Shown here: piece by piece, positions 14,286 through 21,450 of the stretch
How positions within the stretch are numbered: position 1 is the first letter of the stretch
Layout of the letters: the number at the start of each line of letters is the position of its first letter
Source of the DNA: JAJPKK01 sp035311445
GTDB lineage: Bacteria > Pseudomonadota > Alphaproteobacteria > Rhizobiales > Xanthobacteraceae
Assembly (NCBI GenBank): GCA_035311445.1
Contig: DATGCX010000032.1
Coordinates: 1-32,983, forward strand
DNA length: 32,983 nucleotides
Direction: 5' to 3'
Position numbers and translations under genes: made by a program
Notes under the pieces: model-generated
Told to the model about the DNA's origin: nothing
Seen by the model: only the letters and a program-made list of their open reading frames with translations
The model's database searches: none

Positions 14286-15104
14286 CTACCGGTGCCGCGT
14301 CTTCGGCGCGCGCTTCTCCAGGAAATCGTGCAGCCTGCGCTTTGCTTCCGGATCGCCCTGGGCAATCGCAGACATCAGGGATTCCATCAGCAGGCCGCTG
14401 GTGCGGTCCTGCTCGGCGTTGCGCGGCAAGACCTGCATGGCGGCAAAATTGGTCATCGGCGCATTGCCGGCAATGCGTTCGGCCAACTCGATCGCGGTTG
14501 TAAGCCCGGCGCCCGGCTCGACGACGTAATGGGAAAATCCGAGCTGCGCGCCTTCATCAGCCCCATAGGTGCGCCCGGTCAGCATCATGTCCATGACCCG
14601 GGCGGTGCCGATCAGCCGCGGCAGGCGTACCGATCCGCCACCGCCGAGGAAAATGCCGCGGCTGCCTTCCGGCAAAGCGTAGTAGGCCGAGCGCTCCGCA
14701 ACCCGGATATGGCAGGCGGCGGCAAGCTCGAGGCCGCCACCCACCACCGCGCCATGCAGCGCCGCAACGACCGGCACGCGGCCGAACTCGATGCGCTCGA
14801 AGGCGCGATGCCATGCACGCGAATGCGCGATCCCGGCCGCGGTATCGCGCTCGCTCAGTTCGGAGAGGTCCAGCCCGGCACAGAAGTTTTCGCCTTCGCC
14901 GTGGATGACGACGGCCTTGATGTCGTCCGGAACGGCGGCGAAGAAATTTTCGATGCCCTGAATGGTAACATCATCGAGCGCGTTGCGCTTATGCGGGCGC
15001 GACAGGCGCAGGATACCGACGGCGCCGCGACGCTCGCGGCGGAGCGACGGAGGAAGGTTGTCGGCAGTTTCATGGCTGCTATCAGACATCGGCAAAAGGG
15101 GCAT
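14286..15104 (-). CDS. Enoyl-CoA hydratase/isomerase (crotonase) family protein
   Basis: This 272-residue crotonase-fold enzyme acts on CoA thioesters. The oxyanion hole is formed by Ala76-Gly77 (NFCAGLDLSE) and the GAVVGGGLE loop (118-126). Glu126 and Glu146 (in LPEGSRGIFL) stand where the two catalytic glutamates of enoyl-CoA hydratase lie, so hydratase chemistry is plausible. The start could be at residue 6 (MSDSSHE); neither Met has a strong ribosome site. The C-terminal helices that complete the trimer (LMESLMSAIAQGDPEAKRRLHDFLE) are present, so the gene is intact. It may act with the 3-hydroxyacyl-CoA dehydrogenase at 10773-11534 in beta-oxidation-like steps; they are not in one operon. 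Confidence 0.88.
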   Translation of the reverse strand: MPLLPMSDSSHETADNLPPSLRRERRGAVGILRLSRPHKRNALDDVTIQGIENFFAAVPDDIKAVVIHGEGENFCAGLDLSELSERDTAAGIAHSRAWHRAFERIEFGRVPVVAALHGAVVGGGLELAAACHIRVAERSAYYALPEGSRGIFLGGGGSVRLPRLIGTARVMDMMLTGRTYGADEGAQLGFSHYVVEPGAGLTTAIELAERIAGNAPMTNFAAMQVLPRNAEQDRTSGLLMESLMSAIAQGDPEAKRRLHDFLEKRAPKTRHR

Positions 15105-15183
15105 CTCAAATCAGATGAGGTCCCTTGGCACCTGTGCTCGGTCGGGTCAAGCCGCCGGCAGGGGAAGAGGCCAAGTCGTGCGC

Positions 15184-15489
15184 TCATCTGCCGACCAGGT
15201 CCAATATCGCATGGATGAGAAGGCGGCTCTTCAAAACGCATGTCCCGTTGTCAAATCCCAATTTCGCGCAAAGGTCCATGTATGCGACCCACTGGTTTCG
15301 ACACTCTCCAATAAGTGCGAAGTCGGAGTCCCTCTCGCCCCTCGCATATCGGCCGTTCCTGGCTTTCGAATAAAGACACTCCCTGTAGTCACTTTCGACG
15401 CGCACGATCTCATTCGATGACTGACTCTCTGCGCGTGAGATCGGAGCCAATAAATTCACCGCGGCAAATCCGAGTGCCAGAACACGCAT
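15184..15489 (-). CDS. Small secreted protein with four cysteines
   Basis: This is a 101-residue protein I do not recognise. It starts with a signal peptide (MRVLALGFAAVNLLAPISRA, cleavage near SRA-ES). The mature part has four cysteines (RECLY, GECRN, DLCAK, GTCVL) that could form two disulfides in the periplasm. The start at ATG 15489 is chosen over the longer frame from 15651 because AAGGCGAG lies just upstream and the signal peptide begins there. No neighbour suggests a role. Confidence 0.6.
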   Translation of the reverse strand: MRVLALGFAAVNLLAPISRAESQSSNEIVRVESDYRECLYSKARNGRYARGERDSDFALIGECRNQWVAYMDLCAKLGFDNGTCVLKSRLLIHAILDLVGR

Positions 15490-15654
15490 GAATTCTCGCC
15501 TTCTTCGGGAAGTCTTCGAATGCGAGTTGACCTGAGGGTGCTTAGCCACCGGACTACCATCAGCTCCTTCTACAATCCGGCTATGACACCTTCCGGGTAG
15601 AGGGTACAGTGCCGCTCCCCGAAGAGTGGTTTCCGACGTGATACGAGCCATAAA

Positions 15655-15753
15655 ATGCGCGACGCCTTCATCAGTGATGCGGTGCGAACGCCGATCGGCC
15701 GTTACAGCGGCGCGCTCGCCAGGGCGCGCACCGACGATCTTGCGGCCGGGCCA
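15655..15753 (+). pseudogene. Thiolase (beta-ketoadipyl-CoA thiolase, pcaF-like) 5' remnant
   Basis: The frame begins MRDAFISDAVRTPIGRYSGA and continues LARARTDDLAAGP. This is almost the standard N-terminus of PcaF-type acetyl-CoA C-acyltransferases, which cleave beta-ketoadipyl-CoA in the protocatechuate ortho pathway. After about 33 residues the similarity ends abruptly and the frame runs into unrelated sequence, out of frame with ligI. About 370 residues, including the catalytic cysteine, are missing. The deletion places the former thiolase start immediately upstream of the meta-cleavage gene ligI. Confidence 0.78.
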
Positions 15754-15901
15754 TCATTCGGTAGTTTTGGCAGAACGAAATACCCCGTTTTTTGCGAGCT
15801 AAACCAAGGTCTTGCGGATACTCTTGCGGAGCTGCAGGTTTTTCGCGAAGCCCAACAAGGGGAGGACGCGCGAGCCGTCAGAAGGAGATTTCCAGGTGAC
15901 C

Positions 15902-16771
15902 ATGAGCCCAGGTTACATTCCGTTTCACCCGAACCCCTCCAGGCCGAAATTCAAGCTGCCGCCGGGCGCGGTCGACGCGCATTGTCATGTATTCGGCCCC
16001 GAGGCGAAATTCCCCTATGCACCGGAACGCAAATACACGCCGTGCGACGCCCCCAAAGAAAAGTTGTTCGCATTGCGCGATTTCCTCGGGCTCGACAAGA
16101 ACGTGATCGTGCAGGCGAGCTGTCACAGCAGGGACAATCGCGCCATGATCGATGCACTTGAGGCCTCCGGCAACCGGGCGAAGGGCGTCGCCTTCGTGGG
16201 CGAGGAGGTCACCGACGCGGAGCTGAAAGCCATGGACCGCGCCGGCGTGCGCGGCGTGCGCTTCAACTTTGTCCGCCGCCTGGTCGATGTCACCCCGCGC
16301 GACGTACTGGAGCGCATCGCGGCCCGGGTCGCGCCGCTGGGGTGGCACATCGTGGTGTATTTCGAAATGCCGGATCTGCCGGACGTCGAGGCGTTCTTCA
16401 CCGCATTGCCCACGACTGTGGTGGTCGATCACAAGGGCGTCCCGACGGTGAAAAAAGGCGTCGCCGATCCGGAAAACCAGCGCTTCATCCGCATGCTGGA
16501 AAAGCACAGGAACATCTGGAGCAAGGTGACTTGCCCGGAGCGCATGACACTCGAGGGGCCGCCCTATGACGACGTGGTGCCATTCGGCCGCACGCTGGTC
16601 GAGCGTTTCCCCGACCGGGTGCTGTGGGGTACCGATTGGCCCCATCCCAACATGAAAAAGGAAGCACCCGACGACGGAATATTGGTGGATTATATCCCCA
16701 AGATCGCCCCCAGCGCCGCCGAGCAGAAAGCGCTGCTGATCGACAATCCGATGCGGTTGTATTGGGCGTAG
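15902..16771 (+). CDS. ligI: 2-pyrone-4,6-dicarboxylate lactonase (LigI-like amidohydrolase)
   Basis: This 289-residue TIM-barrel amidohydrolase hydrolyses the lactone 2-pyrone-4,6-dicarboxylate in the protocatechuate 4,5-cleavage route. The HxH motif is DAHCHVFGP (His27, His29); His177 (VVVDHKGVP) and Asp245 (LWGTDWPHP) match the catalytic His and Asp of Sphingobium LigI (from memory His180 and Asp248). The arginine pair Arg125-Arg126 (FNFVRRLVD) matches substrate-carboxylate binders. AAGGAG at 15882-15887 is 14 bases from ATG 15902 but eight from an in-frame GTG at 15896, so the real start may be GTG 15896. It is followed by a repeat element and ligABC 560 bases downstream on the same strand. 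The pathway role is well supported by those neighbours. Confidence 0.88.
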   Translation: MSPGYIPFHPNPSRPKFKLPPGAVDAHCHVFGPEAKFPYAPERKYTPCDAPKEKLFALRDFLGLDKNVIVQASCHSRDNRAMIDALEASGNRAKGVAFVGEEVTDAELKAMDRAGVRGVRFNFVRRLVDVTPRDVLERIAARVAPLGWHIVVYFEMPDLPDVEAFFTALPTTVVVDHKGVPTVKKGVADPENQRFIRMLEKHRNIWSKVTCPERMTLEGPPYDDVVPFGRTLVERFPDRVLWGTDWPHPNMKKEAPDDGILVDYIPKIAPSAAEQKALLIDNPMRLYWA

Positions 16772-16778
16772 GTCGTAG

Positions 16779-16887
16779 GGTGGGTTGAGCGAGCCGTAGC
16801 CCGAATTGAGCGAAGCGAAATCCGGGACTGCCCTACCAATGTCGCAAGGCCGCCCCCGGGTTTCGCTGCCGCTCAACCCGGGCTACG
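16779..16887. repeat. Intergenic inverted repeat (dispersed palindromic element)
   Basis: Two arms of about 32 bases, 16795-16826 and 16855-16887, are imperfect reverse complements (CGTAGCCCGAATTGAGCG..., and the mirror ...CGCTCAACCCGGGCTACG). Such elements are scattered between genes in bradyrhizobia. Lying after ligI, it could fold in RNA and end or stabilise the ligI transcript. Confidence 0.82.
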
Positions 16888-16902
16888 CGTCTATGGCGCG
16901 GG

Positions 16903-17178
16903 CTACTCCTCCTCCCTGTATTCCACCTCGACACGCACGCGATCCAGGAGGTTCAGGGCGGAGGTGTCCCGCAGACGCTCGGCGGCCTCGCCGAATATGT
17001 CGTCAATCTCACCCTCCGATAACAGGCCCCGATCACGTAGCGCGCGAAGCAAGGCCACGGTTACGGCGAGTGCGGCCGATGCGGCGGCTGGGTCGCCGGG
17101 ATTCGGTGTACAGATCGGTCCAAGGGCGCGGTAACGCCGCCGGAGATTGGCTATCGCGGGGGCGCGTCTGGTGCTCAT
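16903..17178 (-). CDS. Hypothetical small protein between ligI and ligA
   Basis: The minus-strand frame encodes 91 residues from ATG 17178 (a longer frame to 17238 exists with no better start). It reads STRRAPAIANLRRRYRALGP, then a helical Ala-rich segment ASAALAVTVALLRALRDRGL and an acidic end LSEGEIDDIFGEAAERLRDT. No family is recognised. No strong ribosome site precedes it. Its reversed orientation interrupts the lig genes, and its 3' end touches the repeat element. It could be a small regulator or chance coding; I rate it possible. Confidence 0.45.
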   Translation of the reverse strand: MSTRRAPAIANLRRRYRALGPICTPNPGDPAAASAALAVTVALLRALRDRGLLSEGEIDDIFGEAAERLRDTSALNLLDRVRVEVEYREEE

Positions 17179-17331
17179 GGGTCGAACCCGTGAAAGTGAA
17201 AAGAGCCGCACGCTAATAAATTTCGGTCCTTGCTTCAATTAGCCCCGGTTGGTACCCCGCCCGCACGTTGCAAACGCGCTCAAGGCGATATTAATTGACG
17301 GGCGAGCCCGCAATGTCATGGAGAGATGCCG

Positions 17332-17847
17332 ATGACGGCACCCAAACGAGTAGCCAAAGAATACGACGACATTCCAGGCACGTTTGTGTTCGACGCAGAT
17401 CGCTCGCGGCAGGGCTATCATCTCAACATGTTCTGCATGTCGCTGATGAAGGCGGAGAACCGCGAGGCATTCAAAGCGAACGAGGCCGAATATCTCGACC
17501 GCTTCCCCCTGACGTCCGAGCAGCGCGAAGCCATTCTCAAGCGAGAATACAACCGAATGCTGGAACTCGGCGGCAACATCTATTTCACCGCCAAGCTGGG
17601 CGCTACTGACGGACACTCGTTCCAGCACATGGCGGCGGTGATGACCGGCTCGACCCAGGAGGACTATGCCAAGATGATGCTGGCCGGCGGCCGTTCGGTC
17701 GAGGGCAACCGCAGCAAGTCGGGGCTCGACCTCCGCAAGAAACCGGCGCCCGGCAAGGCGGCCAAGGCCTCGGCCAAGTCGAGGATCAAACCTTCTCGCC
17801 AAGCAACTCCAAAGCGCGGCAAAAAGGCAGGGTCGAAACGTGGCTAG
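17332..17847 (+). CDS. ligA: Protocatechuate 4,5-dioxygenase alpha subunit (LigA)
   Basis: This 171-residue small subunit of the extradiol dioxygenase opens protocatechuate between C4 and C5. It is recognised by the block EYDDIPGTFVFDADRSRQGY, LNMFCMSLMKAENREAFKAN and the lid helix YNRMLELGGNIYFTAKLGAT. The start at ATG 17332 has GGAGAG six bases upstream; ATG 17326 directly abuts that site. LigA proteins are usually about 120-140 residues; here a tail of about 38 residues, rich in Lys, Arg, Ala and Pro (KPAPGKAAKASAKSRIKP...), is added. The stop overlaps the start of ligB by eight bases, so the subunits are co-translated. Confidence 0.92.
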   Translation: MTAPKRVAKEYDDIPGTFVFDADRSRQGYHLNMFCMSLMKAENREAFKANEAEYLDRFPLTSEQREAILKREYNRMLELGGNIYFTAKLGATDGHSFQHMAAVMTGSTQEDYAKMMLAGGRSVEGNRSKSGLDLRKKPAPGKAAKASAKSRIKPSRQATPKRGKKAGSKRG

Positions 17848-18820
17848 AATTATTGCAGGCGTGACCTCGTCGCACGTGCCGGCCATCGGTGCCGCCATCG
17901 ATAACAAGAAGACCGCGGAACCTTATTGGAAGCGGGTGTTCTCCGGCTTCGAAAAATCCAAGGAATGGATGGCGAAGACCAGGCCCGATGTGGTGATCGC
18001 GGTCTATAACGATCACGCCTCCGCGTTCTCGGTCGAGCTGATCCCGACCTTTGCGCTCGGTTGCGCGGCGGAATTTCCGCCGGCCGACGAAGGCTGGGGA
18101 CCGCGGCCCGTGCCGGTGGTCAAGGGCCACCCGGCGCTCGCGTCCCATATTGCCCAGTCAGTCATCCTCGACGAGTTCGATCTCACCGTCGTCAACAAGA
18201 TGGAGGTCGATCACGGCCTCACTGTGCCGCTCAACCTGATGTTCGGCTCGCCTGCGGAATGGCCGTGCCCGGTGATTCCGCTTGCCGTCAATGTGGTGAT
18301 GTATCCGCCGCCCACCGGCCACCGTTGTTACATGCTGGGCCGCGCGATTCGCAAGGCGGTGGAGTCCTACCCGGAGGATCTGCGGGTGGTGGTCATGGGA
18401 ACCGGCGGCATGTCGCACCAGATTTCCGGGCCGCGCGCCGGGCTGATCAACAGCAAGTTCGACAAGGCCTATCTCGATGGGCTTACCAAGGACCCGAAAA
18501 AACTCACCCGCATTCCCCATGTGGAATACATGCGCGAGGCCGGCGCCGAAGGCATCGAGATGGTGATGTGGCTGATCATGCGTGGCGCCCTCGATGACAA
18601 GGTGAAGGAGGTCTACCGTTTCTACACCGTGCCAGCATCCAACACAGCGGTTGGCCACATCATTCTGGAGAACGCTTCGCAGAGCCCAAAGGGCAAGCGT
18701 CCGGCGCCCAGTCGGGGCCACGCCTTGAAGGCGAAGCGTGCTGCCGCGGCTGCCGCCGTTGCTTCCCGCGCAGGCAGAGGAGGAAGGGGTAAGGGTCTCG
18801 TGGTCAGGAGCAAGCGATGA
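17840..18820 (+). CDS. ligB: Protocatechuate 4,5-dioxygenase beta subunit (LigB)
   Basis: This 326-residue catalytic subunit forms 4-carboxy-2-hydroxymuconate-6-semialdehyde with non-haem Fe(II). The iron ligands are His12 (SSHVPAIG), His59 (YNDHASAF) and Glu240 (EGIEMVMW), and the catalytic base is His193 (GGMSHQISG). They correspond to His12, His61, Glu242 and His195 of the Sphingobium enzyme. The start is GTG at 17840, inside ligA (eight-base overlap). The family ends near residue 280-300; here a roughly 40-residue basic tail (KGKRPAPSRGHALKAKRAAA...) is added, like that of LigA. The stop overlaps the ATG of ligC by four bases. Confidence 0.93.
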   Translation: MARIIAGVTSSHVPAIGAAIDNKKTAEPYWKRVFSGFEKSKEWMAKTRPDVVIAVYNDHASAFSVELIPTFALGCAAEFPPADEGWGPRPVPVVKGHPALASHIAQSVILDEFDLTVVNKMEVDHGLTVPLNLMFGSPAEWPCPVIPLAVNVVMYPPPTGHRCYMLGRAIRKAVESYPEDLRVVVMGTGGMSHQISGPRAGLINSKFDKAYLDGLTKDPKKLTRIPHVEYMREAGAEGIEMVMWLIMRGALDDKVKEVYRFYTVPASNTAVGHIILENASQSPKGKRPAPSRGHALKAKRAAAAAAVASRAGRGGRGKGLVVRSKR

Positions 18821-19773
18821 AGATTTGCGTAGCCGGACAGGGCGCCTTCGGTCAGAAGCATCTCGATGCCTTGAAGCGTATCCCGGAGGCCGAGGTGGTG
18901 TCGCTGGTTGGCGGCAATCAGGACGCGACCGCGGAAGTCGCAAAGAAATACGGCGTTCCGCATTGGGGTGGCGATCTTAGTGAAGGCATCAGACGCGCTG
19001 ATGCCGTCATTCTCGCCACGCCGACCCAGATGCATCGCCGCCAAGGCGAACAGGTGATGCGCGCCGGCAAGCACGTGCTGATCGAAATTCCGATCGCCGA
19101 CAGCGTGCTGGACTCCGAAGCGCTCGTCAAAATCCAGCAGGAAACGGATGTCGTGGCCATGGGCGGGCATGTGCGCCGTTTCAATCCAAGTCACCAATGG
19201 GTGCACAAGCGGATCCAGAACGGTGAACTCAAGCTCCAGCAGATGGACGTGCAGACCTATTTCTTCCGCCGTTCCAACACGAACGCCGCCGGCAAGCCAC
19301 GCAGCTGGACCGACCATCTGCTGTGGCATCATGCGGCCCATACGGTAGACCTGTTCCAGTACCAGACCGGTGAGACCGTTTCGGAGTGTTTTGCGGTGCA
19401 GGGGCCGCGCCATCCACAACTCAAAATCGCCATGGACATGGGCATCGTCATGAAGGTGCCGTCGGGTGCGATCCTGACGCTGTCGCTGTCGTTCAATAAT
19501 GACGGCCCGATCGGTACATTCTTCCGCTACATCTGCGACAATGGCACCTTCAATGCGTATTACGACGATCTGTTCGACGGGAAGAAGAACCAGATCGATC
19601 TCTCCAAGGTCGATGTGTCGATGGACGGCATCGAACTGGAGGATCGCGAATTCATCGCCGCCATACAGGAAAAACGACAGCCGAATGCAAGCCTCGCCCA
19701 GGTGCTGCCGTGCATGCACGTCCTGGGCAGGATCGAACAGATGATCGACCCACACCGCGAGGCGCATGCTTAG
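18817..19773 (+). CDS. ligC: 4-carboxy-2-hydroxymuconate-6-semialdehyde dehydrogenase (LigC)
   Basis: This 318-residue GFO/IDH/MocA-type NADP-dependent oxidoreductase oxidises the ring-opened hemiacetal of the LigAB product to 2-pyrone-4,6-dicarboxylate, which LigI then hydrolyses. The N-terminal Rossmann motif is KICVAGQGAFGQKHLDALKR; ATPTQMH and the catalytic-type segment GKHVLIEIPIAD follow, where the usual E-K-P is E-I-P, as in LigC. The C-terminal alpha/beta domain contains WTDHLLWHHAAHTVDLFQYQ. Length matches LigC (315). The start overlaps ligB by four bases. The genes for 4-oxalomesaconate hydratase (ligJ) and the CHA aldolase (ligK) are not in the window. Confidence 0.9.
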   Translation: MKICVAGQGAFGQKHLDALKRIPEAEVVSLVGGNQDATAEVAKKYGVPHWGGDLSEGIRRADAVILATPTQMHRRQGEQVMRAGKHVLIEIPIADSVLDSEALVKIQQETDVVAMGGHVRRFNPSHQWVHKRIQNGELKLQQMDVQTYFFRRSNTNAAGKPRSWTDHLLWHHAAHTVDLFQYQTGETVSECFAVQGPRHPQLKIAMDMGIVMKVPSGAILTLSLSFNNDGPIGTFFRYICDNGTFNAYYDDLFDGKKNQIDLSKVDVSMDGIELEDREFIAAIQEKRQPNASLAQVLPCMHVLGRIEQMIDPHREAHA

Positions 19774-19775
19774 TT

Positions 19776-19918
19776 CCACCCCTCCCCGCTTGCGGGGGGA
19801 GGTGGGAATGAGCGCCTCCTTCGCGCTCATCCCGGGTGAGGGGGCCTATCCGCGACCCCGAGCTTGTGGGACCTCCCCCTCACCCCGACCCTCTCCCCGC
19901 AAGCGAGGAGAGGGAGAG
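19776..19918. repeat. CCCTCTCCCC-type REP palindromes between ligC and the binding-protein gene
   Basis: Several stem arms occur: CCACCCCTCCCCGCTTGCGGGGGGAGGTGG at 19777-19804 and CCCTCTCCCCGCAAGCGAGGAGAGGG further on, with GATGAGCGC-type inverted pieces between. A frame through it spells LTPTLSP, a known artefact of this repeat family. It separates ligABC from the transporter genes and may act as a partial terminator or RNA stabiliser. Confidence 0.85.
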
Positions 19919-19977
19919 ACAACGAGCTGCCTCGCTGTGGACGAGAAAACACGATGGGAACTCCAAGGAGATCAAAC

Positions 19978-21150
19978 ATGTTTCACAAAACCATCATGAC
20001 CGGCATCGCGGCCGCGGCATTCGCTTTCACCGCCGCGTCCGCGCAGGCGCAAAGCACCGTAAAGGTCGGCGCGCTGTTGCCGATGACCGGCCAGCAGCAG
20101 TCGACCGGGGTGCAGATCTCTGCTGCGATCCGCCTTTACATGGCCCAGAATGGCGACACGGTCGCGGGCAAGAAGATCCAGGTTATTTTCAAGGATGACG
20201 GCGCCGTGCCGGACAATTCGAAGCGGCTGGCCCAGGAATTGATCGTCAACGACAAGGTCAATTTCCTGGTGGGCTTCGGCGTTACCCCGGCCGCGCTTGC
20301 GGTTGCGCCGCTCGCGACCGAGGCGAAAACTCCGGAGATCGTGATGGCGGCCGGTACTTCGATCATCACCGAGCGTTCGCCCTACATCGTGCGCACCAGC
20401 TTCACGCTGCCGCAATCGACCGTCGTCATGGCGGATTGGGCGAACAAGAACGGTATCAAGAAGGTTGTCAGCATGGTGTCGGATTACGCCCCCGGCATTG
20501 ATGCCGAGGGCTCGTTCAAGGACACCTTCACCAAGGGCGGCGGGCAGATCCTCGAATCGATCCGCGTGCCGCTTGCAAACCCGGATTTCGCACCGTTCCT
20601 GCAGCGCGCCCGCGATGCCAAGCCGGATGCGGTCTTTGTTTTCGTGCCGTCCGGACAAGGCGGGACCTTCGTCAAGCAGTTCATCGAGCGCGGCCTCGAC
20701 AAGGCTGGCATCAAGATCATCGGCCCCGGCGACGTGACCGACGACGACCTCCTCAATGGCATGGGTGACCAGGTGATTGGCACCGTCACGGCGCATATGT
20801 ATTCGGCCGCCCATCCGACTCCAACGAACAAGGCCTATGTGGCGGCCTTCGAGAAGGCCAACCCCGGCCTAAGGCCGAATTTCATGTCGGTTGGCGGCTA
20901 TGACGGCATGCATCTGATCTACGAGGCACTCAAAAAGACCGGCGGCAAGACGGACGGCGATTCCCTGATCGCCGCCATGAAAGGCGTGGCGTGGGAGAGC
21001 CCGCGCGGCCCCATGTCGATCGATCCGGACACGCGCGACATCATCCAGAACATCTACATGCGCAAAGTCGAAAAGGTGGATGGCGAGCTGTACAATGTCG
21101 AGTTCGAGACATTCCCGAACGTGAAGGACCCGGGCAAGGTCAAAAAGTAG
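19978..21150 (+). CDS. LIV-type ABC transporter substrate-binding protein
   Basis: This 390-residue periplasmic binding protein of the Leu/Ile/Val type (Peripla_BP_6) has a signal peptide (MFHKTIMTGIAAAAFAFTAA, cleavage near AQA). Two-lobe motifs follow: VKVGALLPMTGQQQSTGVQI, LVGFGVTPAALAVAPLATEA, and FMSVGGYDGMHLIYEALKKT. AAGGAG seven bases upstream supports ATG 19978; longer frames run through the repeat element. In Rhodopseudomonas and relatives many such proteins bind aromatic acids rather than amino acids, and the position right after ligABC makes an aromatic or related ligand plausible. The ligand cannot be read from the sequence. Confidence 0.9.
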   Translation: MFHKTIMTGIAAAAFAFTAASAQAQSTVKVGALLPMTGQQQSTGVQISAAIRLYMAQNGDTVAGKKIQVIFKDDGAVPDNSKRLAQELIVNDKVNFLVGFGVTPAALAVAPLATEAKTPEIVMAAGTSIITERSPYIVRTSFTLPQSTVVMADWANKNGIKKVVSMVSDYAPGIDAEGSFKDTFTKGGGQILESIRVPLANPDFAPFLQRARDAKPDAVFVFVPSGQGGTFVKQFIERGLDKAGIKIIGPGDVTDDDLLNGMGDQVIGTVTAHMYSAAHPTPTNKAYVAAFEKANPGLRPNFMSVGGYDGMHLIYEALKKTGGKTDGDSLIAAMKGVAWESPRGPMSIDPDTRDIIQNIYMRKVEKVDGELYNVEFETFPNVKDPGKVKK

Positions 21151-21189
21151 GCGTGCCGTGGTGCGGGGGGCGATGCCCTACTTGATCTA

Positions 21190-21432
21190 CCCTCCCCCGC
21201 TTGCGGGAGAAGGTACGGTAGGGGCCGTAGGCGCTAGGTCAAGCCGCGGCCGACCCGTCGCGACTCCCTCCCCCTTTGTGGGGGAGGGTTGGGGTGGGGG
21301 GTCGGGGAGCTGTGGCAACGCCGTGCCATCTCCCTCGACCCCCACCCCCGCCCCCTCCCCACAAGGGGGAGGGGAGGAGTTGGCGGCACCGTTATATCCC
21401 TGCTCAACTCTCCCCCACGAGCAGGGGCGGAG
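21190..21432. repeat. Long inverted CCCTCCCC/GGGGAGGG repeat between binding protein and permease genes
   Basis: Arms of about 44 bases at 21265-21308 and 21330-21374 are near-perfect reverse complements (CCCTCCCCCTTTGTGGGGGA... against its mirror). Smaller stems flank them (CCTCCCCCGCTTGCGGGAG near 21191). The element fills the whole gap between the binding-protein stop and the permease start. It can form a strong RNA stem-loop, as with REP elements between malE and malF. Confidence 0.9.
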
Positions 21433-21450
21433 GAAGCATCGGGCCTCCCC

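Noticed and set aside
15878..16876. 332-residue open frame on the minus strand opposite ligI
   Set aside because: It is the shadow of a strongly recognised amidohydrolase gene, with no motif of its own.
18622..19830. 402-residue open frame on the minus strand opposite ligC
   Set aside because: It is antisense to ligC, shows no known domain, and is rich in His, Arg and Asp as expected from the complement of high-GC coding sequence.
19864..19977. N-terminal extension of the binding protein (MWDLPLTPTLSP...)
   Set aside because: The LTPTLSP peptide is a translated repeat. A good ribosome site and a signal peptide begin at 19978.
19776..21432. Repeats considered as a CRISPR array
   Set aside because: Units are palindromic, irregularly spaced and of differing length, without regular spacers, and no cas genes are present.
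21289..21450. 54-residue N-terminal extension of the first permease
   Set aside because: It is translated from the palindromic repeat. Family members begin at the MLTILFDG position.
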